64,000 nucleotides of DNA from Canicola haemoglobinophilus (GCF_002015075.1 NZ_MUXZ01000008.1:1-64000), one strand, 5' to 3'; shown: positions 37,043-46,230, counted from the first letter of the stretch. The notes: generated from the letters alone by a model not told the origin. Translations and numbers: made by a program.

Positions 37043-37365
37043 AGCTTATCCAAAGTTTGAAATAACTGTGCGTTATCTAAATTACCAATCCCTTTTTTTG
37101 CCACTATGACAAAATCATAGTTAGGTAATTGTGCCTGTAACAAACGGAAACTTTCACGAGAAATACGCTTAATGCGATTACGATCATGGGCTCGTTTTAA
37201 ATGTTTTTTAGCAACAGTTAAACCAAGGCGAGAGTGTTCAAGGTTATTTTTGCGAGCAAGAATGGTAATTTCAGGGGTGCTAGCACATAGCGGGTCTTGA
37301 AAAACGTATTTGAAATGAATGGGAGTTAACAGACGTAACTCCCTAGAAAAGCCTAGCTTAATCAC
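37006..37365 (-). CDS. rnpA: Ribonuclease P protein component
   Basis: Protein cofactor of RNase P, which removes 5' leaders from tRNA precursors. It has 119 residues with the RNR motif region AHDRNRIKRISRESFR. It overlaps yidD by 37 bases and lies 14 bases after rpmH. Confidence 0.95.
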   Translation of the reverse strand: MIKLGFSRELRLLTPIHFKYVFQDPLCASTPEITILARKNNLEHSRLGLTVAKKHLKRAHDRNRIKRISRESFRLLQAQLPNYDFVIVAKKGIGNLDNAQLFQTLDKLWKRHIRLAQKS

Positions 37366-37379
37366 AGCAAATGGCTGGA

Positions 37380-37514
37380 TTATGCTGATAAACTTTTACG
37401 ACCTTTAGCACGACGACGAGCTAAAACTTGACGGCCGTTTTTAGTTGCCATACGAGCACGGAAACCATGAGTACGGCTACGTTTTAATACAGAAGGTTGA
37501 AATGTACGTTTCAT
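37380..37514 (-). CDS. rpmH: 50S ribosomal protein L34
   Basis: A 44-residue basic protein read directly from the minus strand: begins [20 protein letters not shown], continues [19 protein letters not shown] and ends KSLSA. First gene of the rpmH-rnpA-yidD-yidC operon. Confidence 0.97.
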
Positions 37515-37865
37515 TATAATCTACCTAAATCAAAAATTGTTACATCATTGCTTCTACAAAGCTGAAAAACAACGATCATTCAAACAAGGGTTACCAAAAT
37601 AAGGAACGGAATTGTAATCTTAAATTCAACGTTCGTCAAACGAGAATAGGCAAAATTGAAGAATAAATCTTCTTTTTCCCAGTCAAAGAGCATAAAAGCG
37701 GTTCGGATTATACGTTTTTTTACAAAAATCTCAAGCAACCTTTTTCAGTTTTTTTGATCCTTTTCTAAAGATCTTTAAGACAGTTTATTGTAAAATTACC
37801 CCTCAATTTCTTACCGCACTTTTTAGATTATTTTTCAATTACTTGATTTATAAAAGATAAATAAA
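37515..37865. other. 351-bp divergent control region, rpmH / dnaA
   Basis: Holds the rpmH promoter and an uptake sequence at 37817, just before dnaA. I see no gene and no convincing cluster of DnaA boxes (TTATNCACA), so it does not look like the replication origin. In H. influenzae Rd, as I recall it, transferrin-binding genes occupy this interval; they are absent here. Confidence 0.7.
37611..37639 (-). promoter_or_regulatory. Promoter of rpmH operon
   Basis: On the minus strand TTGACG (37639-37634) and TACAAT (37616-37611) are 17 bases apart, about 97 bases before the rpmH ATG. Confidence 0.8.
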
Positions 37866-39248
37866 ATGAGATCCACTATTTCAACCCTTTGGCAAGATTG
37901 CCTCTTACAATTACAAGATCAAGTATCTTCAAACGACTTTACGACTTGGCTACGCCCATTACAAGATGATGTTATTGATAACACCATGATCCTTTATGCG
38001 CCTAATGTCTTTATTAAAAGCTGGGTCGAAAATCATTATCTTGAACAAATAATGAAACTAAGCCAACAATTGTTAGGAAATGATCAGTTTGTGGTAAAAA
38101 TACAAGAAGGGATTAGATCTTCTACTAATAGAACGGTAGAAAAAAATAAGAGTATTGTAAGAAATGAAACTTTCAGTGGCGCTGATGAAAATAACAATGA
38201 TGAAATAAACTCTCAGCAAAACTACCGCACTTATCTTAACACAAACCATATTTTTGATAACTTTGTTGAGGGTAAATCAAATCAGCTTGCAAGAGCGGTA
38301 GCACAAAAAGTAGCGAAAAACCCAGGGGAGCAGAGTGCTAACCCATTGTTTTTATATGGAGGAACTGGTCTAGGTAAAACTCACTTATTACATGCCGTAG
38401 GAAATGGTATTTTGGCCAATAATCCTAATGCAAAAGTGATTTATATGCACGCAGAGCGCTTTATGCAATCTTATGTCAAAGCCTTAAAATCTGACAAAAT
38501 GGATAGTTTCAAACGATTTTATCGTGCGGTTGATGCTTTACTTATTGATGATATTCAATTTTTTGCTGGTAAAGATGGTACACAGGAAGAATTTTTCCAT
38601 ATTTTTAATTCTTTGTTTGAACGTGGTCGCCAAATTATTTTAACCTCAGATCGCTATCCGAAAGAAATTGAAAAGATTGAGGATCGTTTGAAATCTCGTT
38701 TTGGTTGGGGAATAAGCGTTGCTATTGAACCACCAGAATTAGAAACAAGAGTGGCTATTTTGCTCAAAAAAGCAGAAGAAAAAAATATGCTTTTACCGCA
38801 AGAAGTGGCTTTATTTATCGGACAAAAACTCAGAACTAATGTTCGAGAGTTAGAGGGGGCGCTAAACCGAGTTCATGCGCATGCTGAATTTACCGGAAAA
38901 GCGATCACAATTGATTTTGTACGAGAAACCTTAAAAGATATGCTTGCACTGCAAGACAAGTTAGTAACGATTGAAAATATTCAAAAACTTGTTGCCGACT
39001 ATTACCGCATTAAAGTATCAGACTTAAAATCCAAAAGTCGTTCACGCAATGTAACTAGACCTCGCCAACTAGCTATGGCGTTGGCAAAAGAACTGACTAA
39101 TCGCAGCTTGCCAGAGATTGGTAAAAATTTTGGTGATCGTGATCACACAACGGTTCTGCACGCATGTAAAGCCATAGCAAAACTCAGAGAAGAAGATAAT
39201 AGTATCCAAGAAGATTGGTCAAATTTAATCCGCACATTATCTGTATAA
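37866..39248 (+). CDS. dnaA: Chromosomal replication initiator DnaA
   Basis: Binds DnaA boxes and melts the origin. It has 460 residues: N-terminal oligomerisation domain, a variable Asn/Ser-rich linker (about 85-125), the AAA+ core with Walker A GGTGLGKTHLLH and Walker B LLIDDIQFF, and the C-terminal DNA-binding domain with NFGDRDHTTVLHACKAI. First gene of dnaA-dnaN-recF. Confidence 0.98.
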   Translation: MRSTISTLWQDCLLQLQDQVSSNDFTTWLRPLQDDVIDNTMILYAPNVFIKSWVENHYLEQIMKLSQQLLGNDQFVVKIQEGIRSSTNRTVEKNKSIVRNETFSGADENNNDEINSQQNYRTYLNTNHIFDNFVEGKSNQLARAVAQKVAKNPGEQSANPLFLYGGTGLGKTHLLHAVGNGILANNPNAKVIYMHAERFMQSYVKALKSDKMDSFKRFYRAVDALLIDDIQFFAGKDGTQEEFFHIFNSLFERGRQIILTSDRYPKEIEKIEDRLKSRFGWGISVAIEPPELETRVAILLKKAEEKNMLLPQEVALFIGQKLRTNVRELEGALNRVHAHAEFTGKAITIDFVRETLKDMLALQDKLVTIENIQKLVADYYRIKVSDLKSKSRSRNVTRPRQLAMALAKELTNRSLPEIGKNFGDRDHTTVLHACKAIAKLREEDNSIQEDWSNLIRTLSV

Positions 39249-39259
39249 GGGAGCAGACT

Positions 39260-40360
39260 ATGCAATTTATTGTTTCAAGAGAACATCTATTAAAACCATT
39301 ACAACAAGTTTGTGGTGTATTAAGTAGTCGCCCAAATTTTCCTGTATTTAGCAATGTATTATTGCAAATTCAAGGCAATACTTTGCGTATTACAGGGACA
39401 GATCTTGAGGTTGAACTTTCAACTCAAGCACAATTAATTCAGTCTTCGCAAGACGGTAGCTATACTATTCCAGCAAAAAAATTCTTGGATATTTGCCGCA
39501 GTTTTCCTGATGATGCAGAAATTACTGTTACTTTTGAAGAAGAACGTGCTTTTGTGAGATCGGGACGCAGTAAATTTAATTTAACGACGTTACCAGCAGA
39601 GGAATATCCTAATTTAGCTGACTGGCAATCAGAAGTTGATTTTACTTTAGCCCAAAGCACATTACGTCGTTTAATTGACGCAACGCAATTTTCTATGGCA
39701 AATCAAGATGCCCGTTATTTCCTCAATGGCATGAAGTTTGAAACTGAGGGTAATTTACTACGAACAGTGGCAACCGATGGACATCGACTTGCAGTTTGTA
39801 CAATTCCACTAGAACAAGATTTACACACACATTCCGTTATATTGCCACGAAAAGGTGTATTGGAATTAGCCAGATTACTAGAAAATAGCGATCACTCAGC
39901 CCAAGTGCAGATTGGTATAAATAATTTACGCATTGATCTAGGCCATATTGTCTTTACCTCAAAATTAATTGACGGACGTTTCCCTGATTACCGCAGAGTG
40001 CTACCAAGAAACGCAACACATATTATGGAAGGCAATTGGGAATTGCTCAAACAAGCCTTTGCTCGTATGGCGATCTTATCCAGTGACAAAGTTAAAACTG
40101 TCCGTTTGCAATTAACCACAAATCAGCTAACCATTACTGCAAGCAACCCAGAGCAAGAAGTTGCTGAAGAGATTTTAGATGTAGTGTATAACGGTGCTGA
40201 TATGGAAATAGGTTTTAATGTCAGCTACATTTTAGATGTTCTGAATGCCTTGAAATGCCAACAAGTGCGGTTACGTCTTACAGATGCCTCATCAAGTTGC
40301 TTATTAGAAGATATTGATGATGAAAGTGCAGAATATGTCATCATGCCAATGCGTCTCTAA
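39260..40360 (+). CDS. dnaN: DNA polymerase III beta clamp
   Basis: The sliding clamp of the replisome. I place the start at 39260 (MQFIVSREHLLKPLQQV), preceded by AAGGGAG; the open frame reaches back into dnaA but only by read-through. 366 residues, ending in the conserved EYVIMPMRL. Eleven bases after dnaA and three bases before recF. Confidence 0.98.
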   Translation: MQFIVSREHLLKPLQQVCGVLSSRPNFPVFSNVLLQIQGNTLRITGTDLEVELSTQAQLIQSSQDGSYTIPAKKFLDICRSFPDDAEITVTFEEERAFVRSGRSKFNLTTLPAEEYPNLADWQSEVDFTLAQSTLRRLIDATQFSMANQDARYFLNGMKFETEGNLLRTVATDGHRLAVCTIPLEQDLHTHSVILPRKGVLELARLLENSDHSAQVQIGINNLRIDLGHIVFTSKLIDGRFPDYRRVLPRNATHIMEGNWELLKQAFARMAILSSDKVKTVRLQLTTNQLTITASNPEQEVAEEILDVVYNGADMEIGFNVSYILDVLNALKCQQVRLRLTDASSSCLLEDIDDESAEYVIMPMRL

Positions 40361-40363
40361 ATA

Positions 40364-41434
40364 ATGGCAATTTCACGCTTAATCATTGAAAATTTCCGCA
40401 ATTTAACAGCCGTAGATCTTGAATTTGATCACGGCTTTAACTTTATTATTGGCAATAATGGAAGCGGCAAAACCAGCTTACTCGAAGCTATTTTTTATCT
40501 AGGTCATGGGCGCTCTTTTAAAAGTGCGGTAGCAAATAGAATAATTTCTTATGAGCAACCGCACTTTGTCTTGCATGGAAAAATTCAAGAGCAACAACAT
40601 CAATGGTCAGTTGGCTTACAAAAACAGCGCCAAGGTAATACCCTGATGAAAATAAATGGCGAGGATGCGAATAAAATTTCTGACCTTGCTCATTTATTGC
40701 CAATGCAAATCATTACCCCTGAAGGTTTAACTCTATTAAATGGTGGCCCGAGTTATCGACGATCTTATTTAGATTGGGGATTATTTCATCATCATCCCTC
40801 TTTTTATAATGCTTGGAGTAATTTAAATCGCCTACTTAAACAACGAAACTCCGCTTTACAACAAGTACATTCTTATGCAGAATTGAAAATTTGGGATATT
40901 GAATTAACTAAATTAGCTTACCAAGTGAGCCAATGGCGAGAAGAATATGCGGAAGCCTTACGCCCAGAAATAGAACAAACTTGCCAGCTATTTTTACCTG
41001 AATTAGACATTTCTGTTAGCTTTCATCAAGGCTGGGATAAAAATACAGATTATGCCGACCTCTTACAGCAAAATTTTGAACGTGATCGTGCCTTAGGTTA
41101 TACCTTTTCAGGTCCGCAAAAAGCGGATTTCCGTTTTAAAGCTAATAGTTTACCTGTTGAAGATATTTTATCTCGTGGACAATTAAAATTATTAATGTGT
41201 GCATTACGCTTGGCTCAAGGTGAGCATTTGATGCAACAAAAAAATCGTCATTGTATCTTTCTTATCGATGATTTTGCTTCCGAATTGGATCAATATAAAC
41301 GTGCATTACTTGCAGAACGCTTACAAAAAAATGGCTCTCAAGTTTTTGTTACTGCAATAACGCAAGAGCAATTACAGCAAATGCAACCAGAAAAGCACCG
41401 CTCTTTTTATATAGAAAATGGTGTCATAAAATAA
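40364..41434 (+). CDS. recF: DNA replication and repair protein RecF
   Basis: SMC-like ATPase that loads RecA at gaps. It has 356 residues: Walker A IIGNNGSGKTSLLEA near residue 30, signature region SRGQLKLLMCALRLAQ and Walker B FLIDDFASELD. Third gene of the dnaA operon, closed by a strong terminator. Confidence 0.97.
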   Translation: MAISRLIIENFRNLTAVDLEFDHGFNFIIGNNGSGKTSLLEAIFYLGHGRSFKSAVANRIISYEQPHFVLHGKIQEQQHQWSVGLQKQRQGNTLMKINGEDANKISDLAHLLPMQIITPEGLTLLNGGPSYRRSYLDWGLFHHHPSFYNAWSNLNRLLKQRNSALQQVHSYAELKIWDIELTKLAYQVSQWREEYAEALRPEIEQTCQLFLPELDISVSFHQGWDKNTDYADLLQQNFERDRALGYTFSGPQKADFRFKANSLPVEDILSRGQLKLLMCALRLAQGEHLMQQKNRHCIFLIDDFASELDQYKRALLAERLQKNGSQVFVTAITQEQLQQMQPEKHRSFYIENGVIK

Positions 41435-41443
41435 TAGATAAAA

Positions 41444-41471
41444 AATAAGCCTGACGATTGTCAGGCTTATT
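41444..41471. terminator. Bidirectional terminator between recF and crp
   Basis: AATAAGCCTGAC and GTCAGGCTTATT with a GATT loop; converging genes on both sides. Confidence 0.85.
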
Positions 41472-41487
41472 GTAATTTAGTCTGCAA

Positions 41488-42132
41488 CTACCTTGTTCCA
41501 TATACAACAATGGTTTTTCCATGGGCAGAAATCAAATGCTGATCTTCTAACATCTTCAAAATACGTCCCACAGTTTCACGTGAGCAACCCACCATTTGAC
41601 CAATTTCCTGACGGGTAATTTTAATTTGCATACCGTCTGGATGTGTCATTGCATCTGGCATTTTAGCTAAGTTTAATAACGTCTGAGCAATACGCCCTGT
41701 GACATCTAAAAATGCAAGATTACTCACTTGCTTAGAGGTATTTTGTAAGCGGCGTGCTAATTGTCCTGTCAGATACATCAAAATTTCTGGATTAACCTGA
41801 ATTAATTGGCGAAATTTTTTATAAGAGATTTCAGCAATTTCACAAGATGTTTTAGCTTTAACCCAAGCTGAACGAGGTTGTGTTTCATCAAACAAACCAG
41901 CTTCGCCAAAGAAATCGCCTTGACTTAAATAGGTCAAAATCATTTCTTTGCCTTCCTCATCTTTTACCATTACAGCCACAGATCCCTTAATTAAGTAGTA
42001 TAGGGTTTCAGCCTTTTCTCCGGCATGAATAAGGGAACTTTTCGCTGGGTATTTGTGAATATGGCAATGAGATAGGAACCACTCCAATGTCGGATCCATA
42101 GGTTGTGATTGCTGTCCTTGTTGTTCTAACAT
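41488..42132 (-). CDS. crp: cAMP receptor protein
   Basis: Global regulator; with Sxy it also drives competence genes, two of which (comEA, radC) lie in this window. It has 214 residues: cAMP-binding domain with FFGEAGLFDETQPRSAWV, including the glutamate, arginine and serine that hold cAMP, then the long helix and the HTH motif IGQMVGCSRETVGRILK. yheU lies upstream in the same direction, 12 bases away. Confidence 0.97.
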   Translation of the reverse strand: MLEQQGQQSQPMDPTLEWFLSHCHIHKYPAKSSLIHAGEKAETLYYLIKGSVAVMVKDEEGKEMILTYLSQGDFFGEAGLFDETQPRSAWVKAKTSCEIAEISYKKFRQLIQVNPEILMYLTGQLARRLQNTSKQVSNLAFLDVTGRIAQTLLNLAKMPDAMTHPDGMQIKITRQEIGQMVGCSRETVGRILKMLEDQHLISAHGKTIVVYGTR

Positions 42133-42144
42133 AAAATCCCCCGA

Positions 42145-42369
42145 TTATTTTCCATTAAAAAAATCCATTTTATCTTTAATATCAATGGATTGATGTAACT
42201 CAGACCAAACGAGCACCGCCTTCCCTTGACGAATACTGTTGAATAGATTTTCTCTTTTTTCTGCTAAAGAAAGTTCAGTACTGCCATAATCTGTACCTTC
42301 ACGCAAAATAAAACTTTCCAAAATATTAAATAAGGTTTGCTTTTCTAATTTTTCCCATGGAATAAGCAT
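42145..42369 (-). CDS. yheU: YheU family protein (UPF0270)
   Basis: A 74-residue cytoplasmic protein matching E. coli YheU: MLIPWEKLEKQTLFNILESF, then ILREGTDYG and KAVLVWSELHQS. Function unknown. It precedes crp and is likely co-transcribed with it. Confidence 0.88.
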   Translation of the reverse strand: MLIPWEKLEKQTLFNILESFILREGTDYGSTELSLAEKRENLFNSIRQGKAVLVWSELHQSIDIKDKMDFFNGK

Positions 42370-42403
42370 TTCAAATTTGCCCGATCTTACCTAAAATTTT
42401 TTA

Positions 42404-43060
42404 TTATGCAAATAAACTTTCAATCAGTTTCCATTGCTGCTCAAAGCCTTGATTTGGTATATGTCTAAAATTAGTTCTCACATAACGCATAAACTGCCCT
42501 TCGCACATAGTGACTAAATGAGAAGCGATAATTTTTTCATCAAGATTAAAAGCTCGCCCTTCTCTTAATTTACGCATTTGTAGAATATTCACAAATTGTA
42601 ATTCTAAACGATCAAAAAATTGAGCCACTCGTGCTTGTAATTGGCTATCTTCAAACATTAAAGCATGACCGGTTAAAATTCGAGTAAGCCCTGGATTTTT
42701 TCTCGCAAAATCAAAAATAGTTTGCAAAATATCTCGCACACGATTCATCGTATTAGTTTCGTTTTTAATCGAATGATTAATTCGACTGAACAAGGTACTC
42801 TCGATATTATCCAATAATGCTTCAAACATTTTGGTTTTACTCGGAAAATAGCGATAAAGTGCGGCTTCAGACACGCCCACTTCTTGTGCTAAACGAGCTG
42901 TTGTCATACGCTCCATTCCTCTTTCAGAATGTAACATATGAGTTAACACCGTTAAAACTTGCTGACGGCGCTCTTTTACTGTACGTTTTTCAATTTTTGG
43001 CGTTTTTTGTGTAGATTCCACAATCTCTACATCGCCAATATCTAATTGCTGTTGTTCCAT
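42404..43060 (-). CDS. slmA: Nucleoid occlusion factor SlmA
   Basis: TetR-family DNA-binding protein that blocks FtsZ rings over the nucleoid. It has 218 residues with the HTH region MTTARLAQEVGVSEAALYRYFPSK split over residues about 55-78. The ATG shares one base with the dut stop, the usual coaBC-dut-slmA cluster. Confidence 0.95.
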   Translation of the reverse strand: MEQQQLDIGDVEIVESTQKTPKIEKRTVKERRQQVLTVLTHMLHSERGMERMTTARLAQEVGVSEAALYRYFPSKTKMFEALLDNIESTLFSRINHSIKNETNTMNRVRDILQTIFDFARKNPGLTRILTGHALMFEDSQLQARVAQFFDRLELQFVNILQMRKLREGRAFNLDEKIIASHLVTMCEGQFMRYVRTNFRHIPNQGFEQQWKLIESLFA

Positions 43061-43515
43061 TATTTCTTGCCCGAGTGCCCAAAACCACCTTCACCACGAT
43101 CTGTCTGCACAAATTCTTCTACAATATTAAATTCAGCTTGTACCACTGGCACAAAAACCAACTGTGCAATACGATCACCCACTTCAATTTTAAAAGGCTT
43201 ATCGCTTCTATTCCAAAGAGAAACCATAAGAGGCCCTTGGTAGTCTGAGTCGATTAACCCCACTAAATTTCCTAGCACAATCCCATTTTTATGACCTAAA
43301 CCTGATCTTGGTAAAATTACCGCTGCTAAATTGGGATCAGCGATATAAATAGATAATCCCGTTGGAATAAGTTTGGTTTCGCCCGGCTGAACTTCAAATC
43401 CTTCTTCAACCAAAGCGCGTAAATCCAGTCCTGCTGAGCCTGTAGTTGCATAGTTTGGCAATGGAAATTCTGTTCCAATACGCTTATCTAAAATTTTAAC
43501 ATCGATTTTTTTCAT
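43060..43515 (-). CDS. dut: dUTP diphosphatase
   Basis: Hydrolyses dUTP to dUMP, keeping uracil out of DNA. 151 residues from MKKIDVKILDKRIG at 43515, which has a GGAAGGAAAAG ribosome site; the frame is open 12 codons further. The five dUTPase motifs are visible, including GLIDSDYQGPLMVS and the C-terminal RGEGGFGHSGK. Overlaps the coaBC end by 20 bases. Confidence 0.96.
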   Translation of the reverse strand: MKKIDVKILDKRIGTEFPLPNYATTGSAGLDLRALVEEGFEVQPGETKLIPTGLSIYIADPNLAAVILPRSGLGHKNGIVLGNLVGLIDSDYQGPLMVSLWNRSDKPFKIEVGDRIAQLVFVPVVQAEFNIVEEFVQTDRGEGGFGHSGKK

Positions 43516-44740
43516 TTTCTTTTCCTTCCAATTTCCATTTATAACGTCCAATGATTTTATCTACTAATTGCTTCGCTAAATCATGTTTCTGACTTAAGGC
43601 TAAACTATCTTGCCCATCTCGCCAAAACAGTTGTAAAGCATTTTGTTCCGCATTAAAGACTTGCTCACCTGAAACATCATTGGCACAGATCATATCCAAA
43701 TTTTTACGCTGTAATTTGTCTTGTGCATATTGAGCTAAATTTTGTGTTTCCGCAGCAAAGCCTACAACAAAAGGGCGATTTTCCGTTAAATTAGCGACAC
43801 TTGCAATAATGTCTGGATTTTTGACCAATTTTAATGTCATCTCATCCTTATCTGCGGTTTTCTTGATTTTTTGTTCGGCAATTTGCTCCACACGATAATC
43901 CGCCACCGCAGCACAGCCAATAAAAATCTGATTTTGTACCGCACTTTGCATAGCTTGCTCATACATTTCCTGAGCAGAAACCACATCAATACGTTGTACA
44001 TTCTTTGGGGTCGCTAAATTAACAGGTCCACTAATTAAGGTTACTTTTGCACCTCGTTGAGCAAAAGCATCGGCAATAGCAAAGCCCATTTTACCTGAGC
44101 TGTGGTTACTAATATAACGTACAGGATCAATGGCTTCTCTGGTTGGTCCTGCGGTAATCACAACGCTTAAATCAAGCAGATCTTGTGAACGTAAAAAATA
44201 CTGGCAAAGTGCGGTGACAATTTCGCTTGGTTCAGACATTCGCCCTGCGCCCACATCGCCACAAGCCTGTTCTCCGCTATTTGGACCGATGAATTGAATA
44301 CCTCGAGCAATAAGTGCGGTGATATTTTGCTGAGTTATTTGTTGTGCATACATTTGTTGATTCATTGCGGGTGCAAGAAAAATCGGTGCGTTGGTAGTTA
44401 AACAGATAGTGGATAATAAGTCATTTGCCATACCTACTGTGATACGAGCCATGAAGTCCGCACTCGCTGGTGCAATCACAATAAGATCTGCCCATTTCGC
44501 CAGTTCAATATGCCCCATGGCTAATTCAGCTTGTGGATCTAATAAAGATTGTGATACGGCATTACCTGAAATGGCTTGCAAAGTTAGGGGAGTGACAAAT
44601 TCCGCTGCCGCACTTGTGAGTACAACTCGAACTTCAGCTTGTGCTTTGCGCAATAAACGAATTAATTCAATGGTTTTGTATGCGGCAATACCACCAGTAA
44701 TTCCAACGACAATACGTTTTCCTTGAACAAGATTTTGCAT
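43496..44740 (-). CDS. coaBC: Bifunctional phosphopantothenoylcysteine decarboxylase / synthase
   Basis: Two consecutive steps of coenzyme A synthesis. 414 residues: N-terminal flavoprotein decarboxylase (GITGGIAAYKTIELIRLL, APASADFMARIT, PAMNQQMY) and C-terminal synthetase (TAGPTREAIDPVRYISNHSS). First gene of coaBC-dut-slmA. Confidence 0.96.
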   Translation of the reverse strand: MQNLVQGKRIVVGITGGIAAYKTIELIRLLRKAQAEVRVVLTSAAAEFVTPLTLQAISGNAVSQSLLDPQAELAMGHIELAKWADLIVIAPASADFMARITVGMANDLLSTICLTTNAPIFLAPAMNQQMYAQQITQQNITALIARGIQFIGPNSGEQACGDVGAGRMSEPSEIVTALCQYFLRSQDLLDLSVVITAGPTREAIDPVRYISNHSSGKMGFAIADAFAQRGAKVTLISGPVNLATPKNVQRIDVVSAQEMYEQAMQSAVQNQIFIGCAAVADYRVEQIAEQKIKKTADKDEMTLKLVKNPDIIASVANLTENRPFVVGFAAETQNLAQYAQDKLQRKNLDMICANDVSGEQVFNAEQNALQLFWRDGQDSLALSQKHDLAKQLVDKIIGRYKWKLEGKENEKNRC

Positions 44741-44807
44741 TGTTAGTCCTTAATCACAACAAAAAGTGCGGTCATTTTACTGCAATTTTTCAGAAGAAAA
44801 AGTTTTA

Positions 44808-44829
44808 TTTTTCGATCTTGCTCGCAAAT
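44808..44829 (+). promoter_or_regulatory. CRP-S site of radC
   Basis: TTTTTCGATC TT GCTCGCAAAT follows the CRP-S dyad with one imperfect half. Its centre lies about 91 bases before the ATG at 44910. Because it falls inside the longest open frame, it supports the later start of radC. Confidence 0.78.
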
Positions 44830-44909
44830 TAAAAAATATCGCATTCCAAATTTCAAGAAATTACTTCATCTTTATCGCAAGTGATTTTTCCGTCGTTAAA
44901 AATAGCCCT

Positions 44910-45578
44910 ATGACAAAACAAAATTCGACTTTGATGCCAAGAGAAAAACTACTGCAATATGGCGCATCATCCCTTGACGATAAAGAACTTTTAGCCATTT
45001 TCTTACGTACAGGTATAAAAAATTGCCCTGTGATGCAATTGTCTGAGCAAGTACTTTCGCATTTTTCATCATTACGAGGCTTAATCAATGCTGATCAAGA
45101 GCACTTTTGCCAAATGAAAGGCTTAGGTATTACCCAATTTGTACAATTACAAGCCTGTACTGAAATGACTAAGCGTTATTTATTACAAGAATTACAGTTT
45201 GCTCAAGAATTTACCAGTCCTGACACGGTAAGAATGTATTTACAAACCGAATTAGAAAATAAGGATCGAGAAATTTTTATGGTGCTGTTTTTAGATAATC
45301 AGCATCGCTTAATCAAAAAAGAAGAAATGTTTTTAGGGACCATTAATCAGGCTAGCGTTTATCCCCGTGAAATTATTAAAACAGCATTGTTTTGTAATGC
45401 CGCCGCACTTATTCTTGCACATAATCATCCCTCTGGTGTTTCAACCCCAAGCGCATCAGATCGAAAACTCACAGATAATATCAAACAGTTGTCGGAATTA
45501 ATGGAAATTCGAGTTTTAGATCACTTTGTGATTGGCAAAGGCAACTATTTTTCCTTTGCTGAGCAAGGTTGGATCTAG
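44910..45578 (+). CDS. radC: RadC / JAB-domain DNA repair-associated protein
   Basis: A 222-residue protein of unclear activity, induced with the competence regulon in H. influenzae. The N-terminal HhH-like part precedes a JAMM metal-binding motif, with LILAHNHPSGVSTPSASD containing the HxH...D residues. I chose MTKQNSTLMPREKLL at 44910, giving the same length as E. coli RadC; the frame is open from 44766 but that would include the CRP-S site. Confidence 0.92.
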   Translation: MTKQNSTLMPREKLLQYGASSLDDKELLAIFLRTGIKNCPVMQLSEQVLSHFSSLRGLINADQEHFCQMKGLGITQFVQLQACTEMTKRYLLQELQFAQEFTSPDTVRMYLQTELENKDREIFMVLFLDNQHRLIKKEEMFLGTINQASVYPREIIKTALFCNAAALILAHNHPSGVSTPSASDRKLTDNIKQLSELMEIRVLDHFVIGKGNYFSFAEQGWI

Positions 45579-45651
45579 GATCCAGCAATAAATTTTTTGC
45601 ATTATTTGCTTAATTTTTTATCATTTATTGAGGGAATTTATTTATTTAGGC

Positions 45652-45680
45652 TTGAGAATAAGAGATAAAGGTCGTATAAT
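45652..45680 (+). promoter_or_regulatory. Promoter of rpmB-rpmG
   Basis: TTGAGA (45652-45657) and a perfect TATAAT (45675-45680) with 17-base spacing. The -10 sits in the loop of a small dyad (AAGGTCGT / ACGACCTT). A roughly 110-base leader follows, with a further stem GGGTCGGC..GCGACC. Confidence 0.85.
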
Positions 45681-45798
45681 TCACGACCTTTAATATAGCG
45701 GGTCGGCTATGCGACCTGACGAGGTAGCCTTCAAAGTCCTTGATTTTGAAGTAGTCCGAACCCTAAGCTCGAGCTTATATTTTTTATTGGAGATTAAT

Positions 45799-46035
45799 AT
45801 GTCTAGAGTCTGTCAAGTAACAGGCAAGCGTCCAGCAGTTGGTAACAACCGTTCGCACGCATTGAATGCGACTCGTCGTCGTTTTCTTCCTAACTTACAC
45901 ACTCACCGTTTTTGGGTTGAGAGTGAAAACCGTTTCGTAACTTTACGCTTAACAGCGAAAGGTATGCGTATTATTGATAAAAAAGGCATTGATGCAGTAT
46001 TAGCTGATATCCGTGCTCGTGGCGAGAAAATCTAA
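45799..46035 (+). CDS. rpmB: 50S ribosomal protein L28
   Basis: 78 residues from the ATG at 45799, MSRVCQVTGKRPAVGNNRSH, preceded by TTGGAGATT. The frame is open to 45709 but the leader shows no protein similarity. Followed after 11 bases by rpmG. Confidence 0.97.
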   Translation: MSRVCQVTGKRPAVGNNRSHALNATRRRFLPNLHTHRFWVESENRFVTLRLTAKGMRIIDKKGIDAVLADIRARGEKI

Positions 46036-46046
46036 GGAGCTAAAAA

Positions 46047-46217
46047 ATGGCAGCTAAAGGTGCTCGTGAAAAAATCCGTTTAGTATCAAGTGCTGAAACA
46101 GGTCACTTCTATACTACAACTAAAAACAAACGTAATATGCCAGAAAAAATGGAAATCAAAAAATTTGATCCAGTTGTGCGTAAACACGTTATCTATAAAG
46201 AAGCTAAAATCAAATAA
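46047..46217 (+). CDS. rpmG: 50S ribosomal protein L33
   Basis: 56 residues read directly from the sequence: MAAKGAREKIRLVSSAETGH, then FYTTTKNKRNMPEKMEIKKF and ending KEAKIK. No CxxC zinc ribbon, as in E. coli L33. AAGGAG precedes the ATG. Second gene of rpmBG. Confidence 0.97.
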   Translation: MAAKGAREKIRLVSSAETGHFYTTTKNKRNMPEKMEIKKFDPVVRKHVIYKEAKIK

Positions 46218-46230
46218 TTTAGTTTTCAAT

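Noticed and set aside
37515..37865. Possible replication origin beside dnaA.
   Set aside because: No cluster of DnaA boxes or AT-rich 13-mers is seen; in Haemophilus the origin is reported elsewhere, and dnaA-adjacent origins are not the rule in gamma-proteobacteria.
44391..44726. Plus-strand frame of 111 codons opposite coaBC.
   Set aside because: It is a shadow of the conserved coaBC gene on the other strand, without a ribosome site.
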